NCBI GenBank assembly: GCA_026874595.1 | Contig: CM049309.1 | Coordinates: 19,719,576-19,783,575 of the forward strand | Source of the DNA: Sipunculus nudus | Taxonomy: Eukaryota; Annelida; Sipuncula; Golfingiida; Sipunculidae | DNA: 64,000 nt | Reading direction: 5' to 3' | Shown: piece by piece, positions 1-12,100 of the stretch | Layout of the letters: each line of letters starts with the position of its first letter | How positions within the stretch are numbered: position 1 is the first letter of the stretch | Made by a program: the position numbers and the translations under genes | The notes under the pieces: model-generated | Told to the model about the DNA's origin: nothing | The model's input: the letters and a program-made list of their open reading frames with translations, nothing else | The model's database searches: none

Positions 1-480
1 CTCCGCGGTAAACAGAAACACGGGAATACATGGACGACAGTAAGAATAAGAATCAGTTGTTCTTTTACAGGTGTTACCAGGTGGCGCTAAAGAATGGATG
101 AACGTACCAGCACACGTTTTTATTCATGTTGATTCATCTTTGATGACAGTTTGAGGATACGTGGCTGCATTTATTTTTTTTCTTTAAAACATCTACAAAA
201 CCCCTGAAGCTTGGGCTTCTTTAAAAATTTCAAAATAAATTCTGATATAAAATCTTTGTTTTTACCTGAGAATATGTTGTTTCTACAGTCAAACAAGGCC
301 AAGGAAATCAGGGCTTGTGTATTTTATTTTCTCACAGTCCTGGTCCGAATGCAGTGAAGCCAAAATATCAAACAACCATTTGGACAACATGTCTTTGATT
401 GGCCACAGATTTAAAAATATTTGACTGATACCTTCAATTTTGTTTGAGATTATGCTACACATACGTTAAAATCAAACAAT
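1..480. other. Left end of unit A, no gene seen
   Basis: Bases 1-140 match 43939-44063, and 411-480 match about 45930-46000. The 270 bases between have no counterpart in unit B, where 1.9 kb of other repeat sequence sits instead. No coding region was recognised. Confidence 0.6.
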
Positions 481-1780
481 ACCAACATTTAGTAACATTA
501 GCCTATTTGCTGATGATACATGCTTATATGTTTCTGGTCTCACTATTGAGTCCGTCACACAGAAAATTCAAGTTGATATTAATAGAATATCTGAATGATT
601 TCGAGTGAATAAACTCACGATAAATACAGAAAATCCTACCTAATGGTCATTGGAAGTAGATAAAAATTGTCTAAAATTTCATCATCATATCCACCTATTT
701 TGTTAAATGATACAGTCCTACGGTATACAGATAAGACTCAATATCTCGGATTAACACTTGACAGTTGTCTTACATGGAGAGCATATATCAATGAACTTGC
801 TTCCAAATTAAAACCTAAACTAGGCGCTCTCGCATGTCTGAGCAAAGTTTTTTCTTTCACAGGAACTCGCTCATATTTATATGACCACTATACAACCCTA
901 TATTGATTAGGGTTTAATCATTTGGGGCCATCAAAGCAAAACACTGATATGAACGTTGTCCAGAAAATCCAGATTAGGGCTGCCCGTATAATCTCTCGGA
1001 ATTATGATAAGAATACAGCTAGTTCAACATTGAAATCATGCAGCCTTAAAATGGCAAAACATCAATCAACTATTATTTTACCTCTCTATTCATGTATAAA
1101 TTCATATTTAAATGCCTTAATGGCCTAGCACCTTGTTATCTTGATTATCTACTAGAAACCCGATCTGAAATACACTCATGTAACACGAGATATTCTTGCA
1201 GGTGAAAGTACCAACAGTTAGAACTGAATTGATGCGAAAATTTTTTATTTATCAGGGACCGAAATCATGGAATTTGTTACCAGAAGCTCTTCGTAGGATA
1301 GATAACCTAGATAAGTTAAAAAAAGATCTTAAGCAATATTCTCTAAACTCTTGACATTATATCAATAGATATATTAATTCTTTTACATGGTATGCATGCA
1401 TGTTGAGATTTTATGCTTTACGGATACCATTAAGTGAATAAACACTAACATAACTATGCATACATTGCACTTCTGGTTTGTATCATTCTTTGCACTTATT
1501 TCATACAATGTTATCAACATTGTTAATAACCTGAATAGCCTATTATTATCTAAATAATATTCTATAATAAACTCTTAATAATGGTCATACTAGTACCGGA
1601 ACTAACAATATATGTTTTTTTCAGCTACAATATTCTGCACTTATATATTTGCTTGTATATTACTGTCATGCTATTCCATCATGTTTGAAATTTCAATTAC
1701 TATCAGGGCCTTGTAGAAGATAAGTTTATTCTGAACAAGCCACCATGAATAAAGATATATTAATAAATAAATAAATAAAA
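481..1780 (+). pseudogene. LINE reverse transcriptase remnant, 5'-truncated
   Basis: Decayed 3' end of a non-LTR retrotransposon on the plus strand. Translation near 505-540 gives the RT catalytic motif FADD in the context LFADDTCLYVSG. About 667-906 encodes the RT thumb region (YLGLTLDSCLTWRAYI), and 940-1128 a typical C-terminal RAARIISRNYD segment. Stop codons and frame shifts break it, so it cannot make protein. It ends in an (AAAT)n-like tail at about 1759-1780. Unit B has the uninterrupted site at about 45998-46002, which fixes the insertion limits to within a few bases. The clade (CR1/Jockey-like) is only an impression. Confidence 0.8.
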
Positions 1781-1783
1781 AAT

Positions 1784-2737
1784 AGGATTTTAAGGCCTCC
1801 TGGCATAACGGCTAGAGCTAAACAGAGCATACCAAACCATCCACTACTCTCCTTCATGGCTTAGTAACCCCAGGTCATGTAAACAAATAGGACCACGTGA
1901 CCGTGAAGAGCGGTGGCCCATAGTGATCGCCATGTACCTGCGTACGTCAGTGACGCTTGATTTCGCGCGCAGTATCTCAAGGAGAATACATTTGATCTTT
2001 CTCAAATTCAAAGGGATGATTGGTGCCTATGAGGGTTCAAGCCGTATCGAAATACAGACACTCTCGAAAAAAATATAAATAAATAAAAAAACAATTTAGC
2101 CACCATTGCATAGTCCGTGATTTTCTTGCGCACACTATTTCTGAATGAGAATACATTCTTTTTTCTCAATTTCAGAGGGATGAATTGTGCCCATGACAGC
2201 CCTAGCCCTATCAAATTACAGATCCGACTATGAGACGATGTTCACTACTGAATTTCAGACATGTGAGTACAACGATATGGCTGATCGTCAATGATTTTCG
2301 AATTCCTTTCACGCTCATTAAAGAAACGTCAAGTCAAATGCCGTGACAAATTTGCCTTGACATGATGTGCACTAGTGAATTTCAAACACGTCCAAAATAC
2401 AATATGGCTGTCAGTCAGCGATCTTGGAATTCCTTTCACATGTATTATCTAAGTCACCCTTTTAGGTAATGCCGTGATAATTTAAAGATATTTAGATCTT
2501 TCTGCGTGACAAAGCGTAACAATTTGCATTCAAATACCCCGAGTCGAACCAAATCCTGTGTTCTGCTCTGCTTATCTCGTCTGTCCCAGCACCTCGGTAT
2601 GGCCTGATGTGAGCAGAAACAAGTCAGAAATATCGACATTATATACGTCAGTATATGAAGAACGAGATGCATGGGATCGATCGCTGGAAGTCACAGGTTA
2701 GTATACGTGGAGTAGATCATTGCATCCGAAACTGAGA
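1784..2737. other. Duplicated intergenic sequence, no gene seen
   Basis: Matches about 46001-46911 of unit B with scattered substitutions and small indels. Short open frames occur on both strands but resemble no recognised protein. It ends at the target site of the Gypsy element. Confidence 0.6.
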
Positions 2738-2741
2738 CTTG

Positions 2742-2762
2742 TGTTGTGTGCTATACGCAACA
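2742..2762 (+). repeat. 5' terminal repeat of the Gypsy element, 21 bp
   Basis: Identical at 20 of 21 bases to 7183-7203 at the other end; the one change is T to C. The 21-mer is itself an imperfect inverted repeat, opening with TGTTG and closing with CAACA. It appears to be the last 21 bases of an LTR, with the rest of the 5' LTR missing. Confidence 0.85.
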
Positions 2763-2766
2763 TAAA

Positions 2767-2785
2767 ATGTGGGCTCGTCCGCTGG
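2767..2785 (+). promoter_or_regulatory. Possible tRNA primer-binding site
   Basis: A few bases after the 5' terminal repeat is TGTGGGCTCGTCCG. This resembles the start of the proline-tRNA binding site common in retroviruses and many Gypsy elements, with one mismatch in its first 14 bases and weaker agreement after that. The location just inside the LTR is as expected. Confidence 0.5.
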
Positions 2786-3029
2786 CTTTTCTCTTTTTGG
2801 CTCGTTTTCTTTAGGGGTATGAGTTGGGGTTCTTTCTATTTTGAGTATTGATTCAAATATCATAGAGTTTCATTTTTGATGTGAATTTCTAAAGTAAGAA
2901 AGACTCACAGTAAACATTAGTAACATTATAGTAGATTGTATAGTCATATATTTTTAGAAATAAGTATTTCATATAGTAGAGTATTGGTTATTTCATATTT
3001 TTATATGACAAACTCATAAAAAACTCAAA

Positions 3030-4238
3030 ATGGATATTGATAAATTTATAGTTAATCCCACTACGCAGGTCTTAGACCAAATGAAAAAAGTTGAGTTATT
3101 GGAAACTTGTAACAAATTAAATATAGAAGGAAAACAGTCAATGAGAAAGTCAGAATTAAAAAGGAGAATTGTAGATCATCTAGTGGATAATGATCTGTTT
3201 GAGGATTCCGTTTTGGGATTGTACCCTCCAGAACCACAAAAAGGTGCTGACTCTGGTCAATATGAATATCAAATGAAATTAAAAGAATTAGAAATAAATA
3301 GAGAAGTACAAATGGCTAAAGAGGCTAGATAAATGGCTAAAGAGGCTAGAGAAATGAAAGAACTAGAGTTAAAAGAACTAGAACTAAAACTAAAATTTGA
3401 TGAGGATAAAAAAGAAAATTCTGCAACGGGTGGAATTTTAGACCCTTACAGATATATCAGATTAGTTCCCTCATTCAATGAAAAAGTAGATAAATTCTTT
3501 CTACACTTTGAGAAAATCGCTAAAAATCTTAGGTGGCCAATAGAGTTATGGCCTATTCTGGCACAAAGTGTATTCACTGGAAAAGCCCAAGAAATTTATT
3601 CTTCTTTATCTGTAGAAGAATGTTCAAATTATGATTCTCTCAAATATGCTATTCTTCATGCATATGAATTAGTGCCTGAAGCTTACAGACAAAGGTTTCG
3701 AAATTTACGGAGAACATTTACTCAAACTCATGTTGAATTTGCTCATGAGAAAGAGGTACTTTTTGAGAAATGGTGTAACTAAAAGACCGTGAATTCAGAT
3801 TATGAGAAATTAAAACAACTGATATTAGTTGAAGAGTTTAAGAAATGTATTAGAGATGATATTAAGACATATTTAGATGAGAAGGAAGTAACTACGTTAC
3901 AACAAGCGGCAAAATTTGCCGATGAATTTGCTTTGACTCATAAGAGTAAATTTGATAAATCAAGAGAAGTTGGTTTTCAAAGACCAAGAAATGTAAATGG
4001 TAGTGACAAAAAGGGGAGTCCACCTCGACCCAGAAAAGAATTTTCTGAGGGTAAAAAGGGTGAGACAAGTGAAAAACCCAGATTGAGGACTGGACCTATC
4101 TGCTATTATTGTAAGAAACCAGGACATGTTATGGCTACGTGTCTGAGTCTCAAAAAGAATAAAGAGACAAGTCTTAAGGAAACGTCACCAAATGCACTCG
4201 TGAATACGTACGAGGGCTTGCTTTGTGAACCTCCATAA
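3030..4238 (+). pseudogene. Gypsy gag, broken by two stop codons
   Basis: Three consecutive segments in one frame: 3030-3332, 3333-3782 and 3789-4238. The N-terminus has a SAP-like helical motif (around residues 15-50), then a lysine/glutamate-rich coiled stretch, a capsid-like central region, a basic linker and a CX2CX4HX4C zinc knuckle at about 4109-4150 (CYYCKKPGHVMATC), as expected for nucleocapsid. The first stop (3330-3332) lies in the first unit of a 21 bp tandem duplication and differs from the second unit by one base. The second stop is at 3780-3782. A frame change follows near 4238. Whole gag in this group is usually a single reading frame. Confidence 0.85.
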
Positions 4239-4252
4239 AGGATCCTGTCATT

Positions 4253-4912
4253 GTGGGAAAGAATAATGACTTTCAGGCTATTCGTAAAGAATTTAAGCCT
4301 TTTGTGTCAGAGGGTTTTGTATCTTTAGAAAGGGACAATATTGAACCCGTACCAATCAAAATTCTAAGAGACACTGGAGCGTCTCAGTCTCTATTGTTAG
4401 AAAGTGAATTACCTTTCTCTGATGAGACGGCAACCGGAGAAATTGTATTGGCTCAGGGTATTGAAGGTTCTATTATTACAGTACCTTTGCACGAAATTAT
4501 TTTAAAGTCAGGGTTGGTGTCAGGTCCTGTTAAGGTCGGGATTTTGCCTAGCTTACTCGTAAAGGGAGTGTCTTTATTATTGGGGAATGATTTGACGGGA
4601 GGAAATGTGACGGCTTATCCTTGTATGGTTTCTAAGCCGAGTACTGACATTGTTGATAAGGCGGAACATGAAGAAATGTTTCCGGCCTGTGCAGTCACTC
4701 GAGCGATGGCTAAAAAAGCCGATATGGTGGCCGGGAGAGTCACCAATAATATGGCCATGGACAATAGTTCCACTGTTAAGGCCAATGATATAGCTGTGAC
4801 AAGAGATGTCACTGGTAAAGCCAATTATACGGCCGTGGACAAAGGTTCCACTGTTAAGGCCGCACCTAGGGCTATTGATACAGGGTTAATCCCGAAACTC
4901 TTGCCAACTTAA
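4253..4912 (+). pseudogene. Gypsy aspartic protease region
   Basis: Encodes a retropepsin-like domain with the active-site triad DTGAS (about residues 41-45) and the downstream LLLGND motif, where the flap and core strands of retroviral-type proteases normally end. It is in a different frame from gag before it and RT after it. The C-terminal 80 residues are low-complexity and repetitive (TVKA units). The normal linker before RT seems shortened, perhaps by an internal deletion. Confidence 0.85.
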
Positions 4913-4929
4913 GAAAAGAAATAGATTAC

Positions 4930-6117
4930 ATGTTACAAAATGACATCATCAGAGAGAGCCAAAGTGAATGGAGTTCTCCATGTATTTTAGTTCCAAAACC
5001 AGATAACAGTTACAGATTTTGTACTGATTACAGAAAAGTGAATGCTGTAACCAAAACAGATACGTATCCCATACCAAGAGTTGATGATTGTATAGATAGG
5101 ATTGGTAAAGCTAAATATGTAACAAAATGTGACTTACTGAAAGGATATTGGGGTGTTCCTCTAACTGAAAGAGCGAGAAAGATCTCTGCTTTTGTTATTC
5201 CTGACGGATTATATGAATATAATGTAATGCCGTTCGGAATGAAGAATAGTGGAGCTTCATCCCAACGTTTGATTAATATTTGTATAAACCATCTTGAAGG
5301 TGTTGAAGGTTACATTGATGACTTGATTGTATATAGTGGTACGTGGTCTGAACACTTGTATAGACTTGAGAAACTGTTTCAAAGACTGGCTGAAGCTAAT
5401 CTTACAGTTAATTTGGCAAAATGTGATTTTGGGAAGGCCAAGGTCATTTATTTAGGTCATGTCATAGGACAAGGTGATGTAGAACCTATTCAAGCCAAAA
5501 TTGAGGCCATTATCAATTTCCAGAGACCTACATCAAAAAAGAGTTTACAAAGATTTCTAGGCATGACTGGGTATTATAGAAGGTTTTGTAAAAACTTTGC
5601 TGAGATAACTGCCCCTCTCACAAATTTGTTAAAGAAAAAGGAGATATATATTTGGACTGTTGACTGCGAAGCAGCATTCGAGAAATTGAAGTCGATGATG
5701 ATCAATACACCTGTCTTGAAAGCACCTGATTTTGACAAAGATTTTAAGTTATGTGTTGATGCTAGCGAACAAGCAGCTGGTGCTATATTGATTCAAGAAG
5801 ATGAACAAGGGATTGATCATCCTGTCTGTTATTTCTCAAAGAAATTTAAAGATTACCAGAGAAATTATTCCACCATTGAAAAAGAATTATTAGCGCTTAT
5901 CTTAGCACTGCAATATTTTGAAATCTATGTGAGATCAGTTTCTCATCCATTAGTGATTTATACTGATCATAACCCTTTAGTGTTCTTGAGTAGAATGAAG
6001 AACAAGAACAGGAGGTTATTAAATTGGAGTCTACTCTTACAAGAGTATGACATCATTGTGAAACACATAAGAGGAAAGGATAATGTCATCGCTGACGCAT
6101 TATCTAGATGTTATTGA
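4930..6117 (+). pseudogene. Gypsy reverse transcriptase and RNase H
   Basis: An intact 395-residue frame, but cut off from gag and protease by frame changes. RT motifs in order: WSSPC...VPKPDNSYRFCTDYRKVN, then VMPFGMKNS, then the catalytic YIDD (about residues 127-130), YLGHVI and the LGMTGYYRRF thumb. RNase H follows with the DAS, EKELLAL and YTDHNPL motifs and ends in GKDNVIADALSR, where Gypsy polyproteins usually continue into a linker and integrase. Here a double stop follows at once. Apart from the loss of integrase this is the best-preserved part of the element. Confidence 0.95.
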
Positions 6118-6531
6118 TAAATTTGTATATGAATTGTATTGTTAGAGATGGGTATGGATGAAGATGTTACATTGAGAAGCAGTAGCTACTATGCGTTGTA
6201 AGCTAGTAGGATGAATTGTGCATTAGTCACAGGGATGTTATTTTGCGCAAGTCGTAGTAGTGTTCGATGGTTTTGTGAGTTATTAGTGTGTGTATTATCA
6301 CAGTGAAGTTAGAATGAATTGGATAGATTATTTGCATATGTTTGCAAGAAAAGAAATGATGGCTATTGATGTCAATTATAAATGATATTGTAGATTATAA
6401 AAGTTTATATCCTCATGTTAACATAATTATATTTCTCATATGTATATCATATCACCCAAAGGTATATATTTCAGATATTATAAAATTTTACTCATGAAAA
6501 TATCATAAAATTTTCTTTTTTAGGAGGATGG

Positions 6532-7203
6532 TGTGATGTATGTCCGTACACGATGGCAGGGCACTCACGGAAGGACCTTAGAACCATCGACCCAGGAACA
6601 ACAGGAACGCGTTGACCCGTGTCGCTTACAGTCACCTATTGAACTCCGGCAACAACAAATAAACGGACAAAGAGAACGTTTTCATTCATTCATTAACAGC
6701 GGTTAAACAACCTGAACCGGACTTAAAAGTGGATCGATCGATATTGCGTTAAGGTCCACAGACACTATAAATACCCTTCATTTAGTGATCTTGAATTGGG
6801 TTGCAAACAAGAACTGATATCCAGGGATATCCAGGCCTGATGATGTGTAGTCTCCCTGTGATAAGGCGGAGACATTTTGGACGTTTTGGACTTTATTATG
6901 GCTGTGCACGGATTATGAACTGAACTTTCGTTATGACTCCTCAGATCAACCCCGGAGTCATTTTTATGGTCGAACCAGCACCAGTGACTTTGATTTACAG
7001 CAGATAAGTATTTCTTCATTTTGTACCGCACCAAGATTTAGTTATTATGTGTTAGAGACTTTGTGTTTATGTATTGTATATATTGTAAATAATGTTTGTT
7101 TAAATAATTATATATATTTTGTACTATATTTGTGAGTCAGTTTTTCATTTAACATCTTCGTTGTGTGAGTAGAACTCGGGGATGTTGTGTGCTACACGCA
7201 ACA
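6532..7203 (+). repeat. Probable 3' LTR of the Gypsy element
   Basis: A purine-rich tract (AGGAGGATGG) directly precedes a TG start at about 6532, as expected for plus-strand priming, and the segment ends in CA at 7203. It is about 670 bp. A TATA-like box (TATAAATA) lies near 6766, a reasonable LTR promoter. Only its last 21 bases are present at the 5' end of the element. The stretch at 6118-6531 before it is non-coding. Confidence 0.7.
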
Positions 7204-7207
7204 CTTG

Positions 7208-8953
7208 GCTCTGATGACATCGGCTGTGCAAATATGACGTCATGGACCTTTTTAGAAATAACTTGAATACATACAAGCAATACATATTGTTTTTATTCTA
7301 TCCTGAAATTGGGCCTCATACATAGTGTCAGAAATACTAGCAGACATTTTCTTAGATATAGATTTAGAATTTAGATCTAGATTTTTTTAGTGTTTTTTTT
7401 ATATGGTACACATCACTGCCGAGCTTACATTGTTCGAGTACCGATGTGTTTTATTCATTTTTTATTTATTTTTTTTGGGGGGGGGGAAGGGGAATAAATA
7501 CATCTCAGATGTGTCTGTTTACCATAACAAGACTGCATTACCACAGGTCCGTTCTTTCGCTTGTGGGGTAAGCAAACGCTTTTACAAGGAAATATTTAGT
7601 TATTATAGTTTAATGAGAAAACATTTAATTTCATCATGTATATTTAACATACTATGTATGTGAATGGGTCCCTATATATGTTCGTCACACGTATATCTGT
7701 GCCTTGCGTCAAGTAGATATAATATAAGAGATTAAAGAAATGAAACCAATAAAACAAATCAGAATCACAGCCACACACCTTGTGACGTTGGGTCTAATTA
7801 TGAGAAATCAATTCAGGAAGTTAATTCTGGCCTGTTTAAAACAAAGCTATTTAATTATTCGGCAGCTGTTACTCTCGTGGGAAAGGAAAGTAATTTTCCT
7901 GTCAATTAGGTCAATCCTGAAATGAATACCATGTCTAACCTCGACGACAATGTGTCAATAATTACCTGCACAGTTAATAAACACACATCGTCTCGACAAA
8001 AAACTCTTCCTGTAAATTTACTGAATGCATAAGACAAAATAAAAGCGATATAGTTTATTGATTATAAGAACTTTAACAACATATACAGGGATATGATATC
8101 ATGCCGGCTCCAGTTAAGGTTGAGGCTCCTATTACGCCACCGATGATGTATTTTTGTATGTTTATTTGTCGACTGACGCTGAGTGATCAGTGTTCATATA
8201 ACGCTTCGTCTGAGATACGTGCGCTACGTAGACGTTACCGCGTGAGTGACGCTGACGTTTTGTATAGACGTTTTCATGCAATCATAAAAGTTAGAACACG
8301 TATTATTCAATTTCAGAACGTAAAGCCGACGATTCGCAGGAAGAGTGTGGGTTTTCAAGACGATGCTAAAACGTGCTCTGAGCGTACATTTTTATGTTAC
8401 GCTTGCGTTACGTCTATTTACGTCTATAGGGTGACCGCATGCCATATGTAAACCCAGCTATTACCTAACACGGCTGTCGGGGACGTGTAATCATCGCTTG
8501 GCCCAATCAATAACCCTGCTTAGCTGCTCATTGTGTTGCTGGGGATTGAAATATTTTCAGGATCAATTAATTATAACTGTATGTGTTTATTTTTATATTT
8601 ATTTCTCCTTGCTGAATGCATGCTTCATGTAGTTGTTCAAATACGAATTGTAGATTGACAAAACTACCATAAACATAAACTTAATATATAAACTAAACCT
8701 AGTTTTAGATATCATGGATAAAATGTATTATACTGAAATATATAATTAATTACCCTTAAAATGCAAAACCAACGTGCTTTAATTTTTTATTTACATTGCA
8801 ACATCGCAATATTGACGCAAAATACGACAAGCCATTTTAAGCCGTTGACTTTTTGCAGAGCCAAGCCGAGCCACGAAAGTAAAAAGCTAGCCAAAGTTGG
8901 GTGGCTGATACGAATCTAGATGAGCTAAATCTATTTAGTAAAGTTGGCAAACA
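7208..8953. other. Duplicated flank downstream of SLC23 copy A
   Basis: Matches about 47310-49045. It holds T and G homopolymer runs (7468-7488) and several small open frames not recognised as genes. On the minus strand AATAAA-type poly(A) signals for SLC23 copy A could be the TTTATT runs near 8585-8622, about 330-370 bases after the stop codon; matching runs occur near 48684 in unit B. No other gene is seen. Confidence 0.5.
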
Positions 8954-9123
8954 TCATTTAGATAATTTGCTAAATGTAGGACACGTGGGCATATAACTGG
9001 TAAATTTCCAGCGACGGATGGCTCCCATGCCGATCGGAAGGTCATACGGTGACGGCTTTTCCGGTGTTGATTTCTCTGTGACTTCATCGGCCGCGCCAAA
9101 CCAGCTGTCAGTAGTCGATTTAC
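8954..9123 (-). CDS. SLC23 copy A exon 14, C-terminus and stop
   Basis: 170 bases ending in TGA at 8954-8956. Encodes a charged cytosolic tail with YDLPIGMGAIRRW and SYMPTCPTF, which correspond to the conserved YDLPFGM and SYLPISPTF segments of SLC23 C-termini. Copy B counterpart: 49046-49215. Confidence 0.92.
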
Positions 9124-12100
9124 CTGTATTAAAATAAGATTACTTAAATAGATCGGTCATCCTTAAATAGAAATAAACCTCGCTGCAATACTGGGAAACA
9201 TGCATCACATAATATGTTTTTATAAAGAGGTCTAATTTGTTTTCGCTCATTTATTCAGCTAAATAAAAATGACCAATCACAGCTCCCTCGCTCATTTAAC
9301 CTAACCTTCAGTTAATGGGGACATATGACAGGGAATATAGGAATAATTCACTAATAGTAGACCCTATTTTATAATCCCTATCACATCCCTTTTATTTGCG
9401 TGGTTTTTTTTGGTACAGCAAACAAGACTTTGTATTATGGATAATGTACACACAGACATGTCACCCAGGCTGTAAAGTAAGAAATAATTATTTGATAATC
9501 AGGACATTACATCTTTTTTCTCTTTCTGCCTGTGGTGCAATTTTTTCTTTGACACCCAGTCTTACCATAAATCATCAAGAAAATCATGGAAAAAAGCAGG
9601 AGAAAAGTCTACAAAACGCTTCATATATGCTCTGTCGTTTAACAGGGACCGTGGACCGGGGTAGAATTCGTTACTTGATTGGACAGCTGATTTACAGACA
9701 AACAGACAGACTGACAGAAAGGGAGCTGATGGGTTTGAATACGTTACCTGGGATAGATTCAGGGGCAAAGGGAGCTCGCCCCCCCCCCCAATTTCCGCTA
9801 AAAAACATTCTGGGAAATAGAAAAACAAGCGAAAACATAGCCGGATTTTGCATCAAGATATATTTTTAACTTCCCCAGACTTGTGCCATTAAAGTCTGAA
9901 TTATCTAAATATTTCTATATTGTGTTAGGGGAACCCCCTCCTTTACCCCAACTCTCCCTGCCCCTCTCCCTATTCCCAAATCATGTATCCGCCCCTAAAA
10001 ATCACCCCCAATACCTCACCTGGGAGAATTAATTCAAATGTGAGTGAAATGATGCTTCCAACTAACATGGGGGTCTGTAAAACCACCTGTAAACACTGAT
10101 CCAGAACAAGGTTACCTGAAAATCAAAACACACTTATTAAAACGAATATAGAGTAAATATTAAAGCAAAATCAATTAACCAGGCATCTAGGTATGTAGAT
10201 ATAACAACATTTACCTACATTTGATATAAAAAAAACAAATAAAGTTGATTCATTTAAACATTTTAGATTTATTGTACAATAGTTTGACCTCGTTTCTCAT
10301 TTCTCAGTCAAGTTTGAGTATTATGTATAAATGAATACTTTGCCAATCTTGCCTTCCAGTGATCATTATATGTAGTGTAGGTCTGATATATGGGCTTTAC
10401 TTGACTCCATTCAAGTTAATTAGGCTATATATTGAAACAATTGTTCTACGGACTCGCCCTATCCATATTTGTCTGTTGCAAATGAGGATCAGGTTTTGGG
10501 AATGATGCTAATTCGTAATCCTGCTTCGATTACCTAAACAAAGGCCTAGAGGCACAAACAGTCCCCGCAATGTGTTTATCTAGGAAAGTGTGTCATCAGT
10601 GATACCCAAATATCCGAGAGGCACAAATATTCCCAGCCATGTATTTATCTAGGAAAGTGTGTCCTCAGTGATACCAAAATATCCCGTAACCTTGGCAAGA
10701 ACCCAATTTAAATTCAAAATATTTGCAAAATACAAACAGAAATTGCCTGAATAGCTTTTAAGGTATCCAGATGACAAGAGATATTGACAGGTTGTCAAAA
10801 ATATATGGCTGTCAAATGTTGTGGCCTAGAAATATACCCGTAACATTTCATGCGAACAACAACTGTTGTTTGATTATTTGGTACTAGAATTAATCATGAA
10901 ATGGAAAGCGTCGTCCAGATTGTAGTTTCTCATTACCCAAAGTATTTAAGCTGAAACTTTTAGAAAAAAGTTTATTTTGCTAAGTAGTTAAATAAAAAAA
11001 AGTTGACATTTATGAGTGGTTTACGGATAGATTTAAAATTGTGGTAAAATGTCGGTAAATAAGACAGAACATTGAATAATAATCTACATTCAGTCAATGT
11101 ATATCATCAATCTTCTAATCGTGAGCTTAGTGAAACAAAAAAAAAATGAAAACAGATAGATAAAATACGCAATACTATACCAGTTTTAACTTTGTCCAGA
11201 TTTAAGGAAACCCAGTGGGGAATCCCAAGTCCCATAACGAGGCTGAAGCCAAGCAAGAACACGTTCCTCGGGGCGGTGATATTTATGAACCGGATGTAAG
11301 ACAAGGCACTGGATATGACTAACCCTGGATAACATCAGAAACGAGAGTGAGTGATTGGTCGTAGCTCATGAATATGGAAGGAACTGATGTAATTATAACG
11401 GAGAAGTAATGTTATATGTTTTAATATTATGTAATAATACAGGCTTCATGGAAGTTTGTCGGATATATGTAATCTGATTTATTGTTGTTGTTTACTTTAC
11501 ATTACAGATCTGTATGACTGTAAATTACTTAAAAAACATTCCCGGCTCGGAGTAAAAAAATAACAAAACAATAAACTGGACTACAAGTATGATGTCTACG
11601 TTTTGTCCATTCACTTCGCATGTTTCTGTGACAATTAATCACAGGTCCATATGTTCAAACATCATTTCAAGTCACATAATATCCAATCATACCTACCAAT
11701 AAGGAAAAAGAACACAGCACCAAGTGCAGGCTCCGGGATTGTTTGAAATATGGAAATGACTTTGGGGAACAACGAGAAACAGACCATCCACAGTCCAGCA
11801 AACTGTGTGACACGGCGGCTACCGACCTGCAAGTATAATGATACGGTAGACTGCATGACACGGCAGCTACCGACCTAAAATTATAAAGACACAGCAGACT
11901 GTGTGGCACGGCGGCTTCCGACCTGAAAGTATAAACATACAGCACACCAAATGACACCATGTGTTACAGTTGAACAGGTCGTGTAATAAAATGCCAGTAC
12001 TGATTTCTTTGACCTTGAGGTGGTTTCGACCCTGGGTACTTAAATTGAGATTTACATACTGAATCATGAAATATTACGTTTTTTTTCGAATTTTACATGT

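Larger units (their letters stand above)
2742..7203 (+). mobile_element. Degenerate Ty3/Gypsy retroelement without integrase
   Basis: Element of 4462 bp flanked by a CTTG target duplication (2738-2741 and 7204-7207). Unit B has the uninterrupted site near 47310 (ACTGGGCT there, ACTTGGCT expected), which confirms the limits. It begins with TG and ends with CA. Order: 21 bp terminal repeat, possible primer-binding site, gag with zinc knuckle, protease, RT-RNase H, purine-rich tract and a long 3' LTR-like segment. Two internal stops and two frame changes break the coding part. No integrase is found: RNase H ends at 6117 and only about 415 non-coding bases follow before the purine tract. Stretches between protease and RT also look short. 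It could move only with proteins from another element, if at all. Confidence 0.92.
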
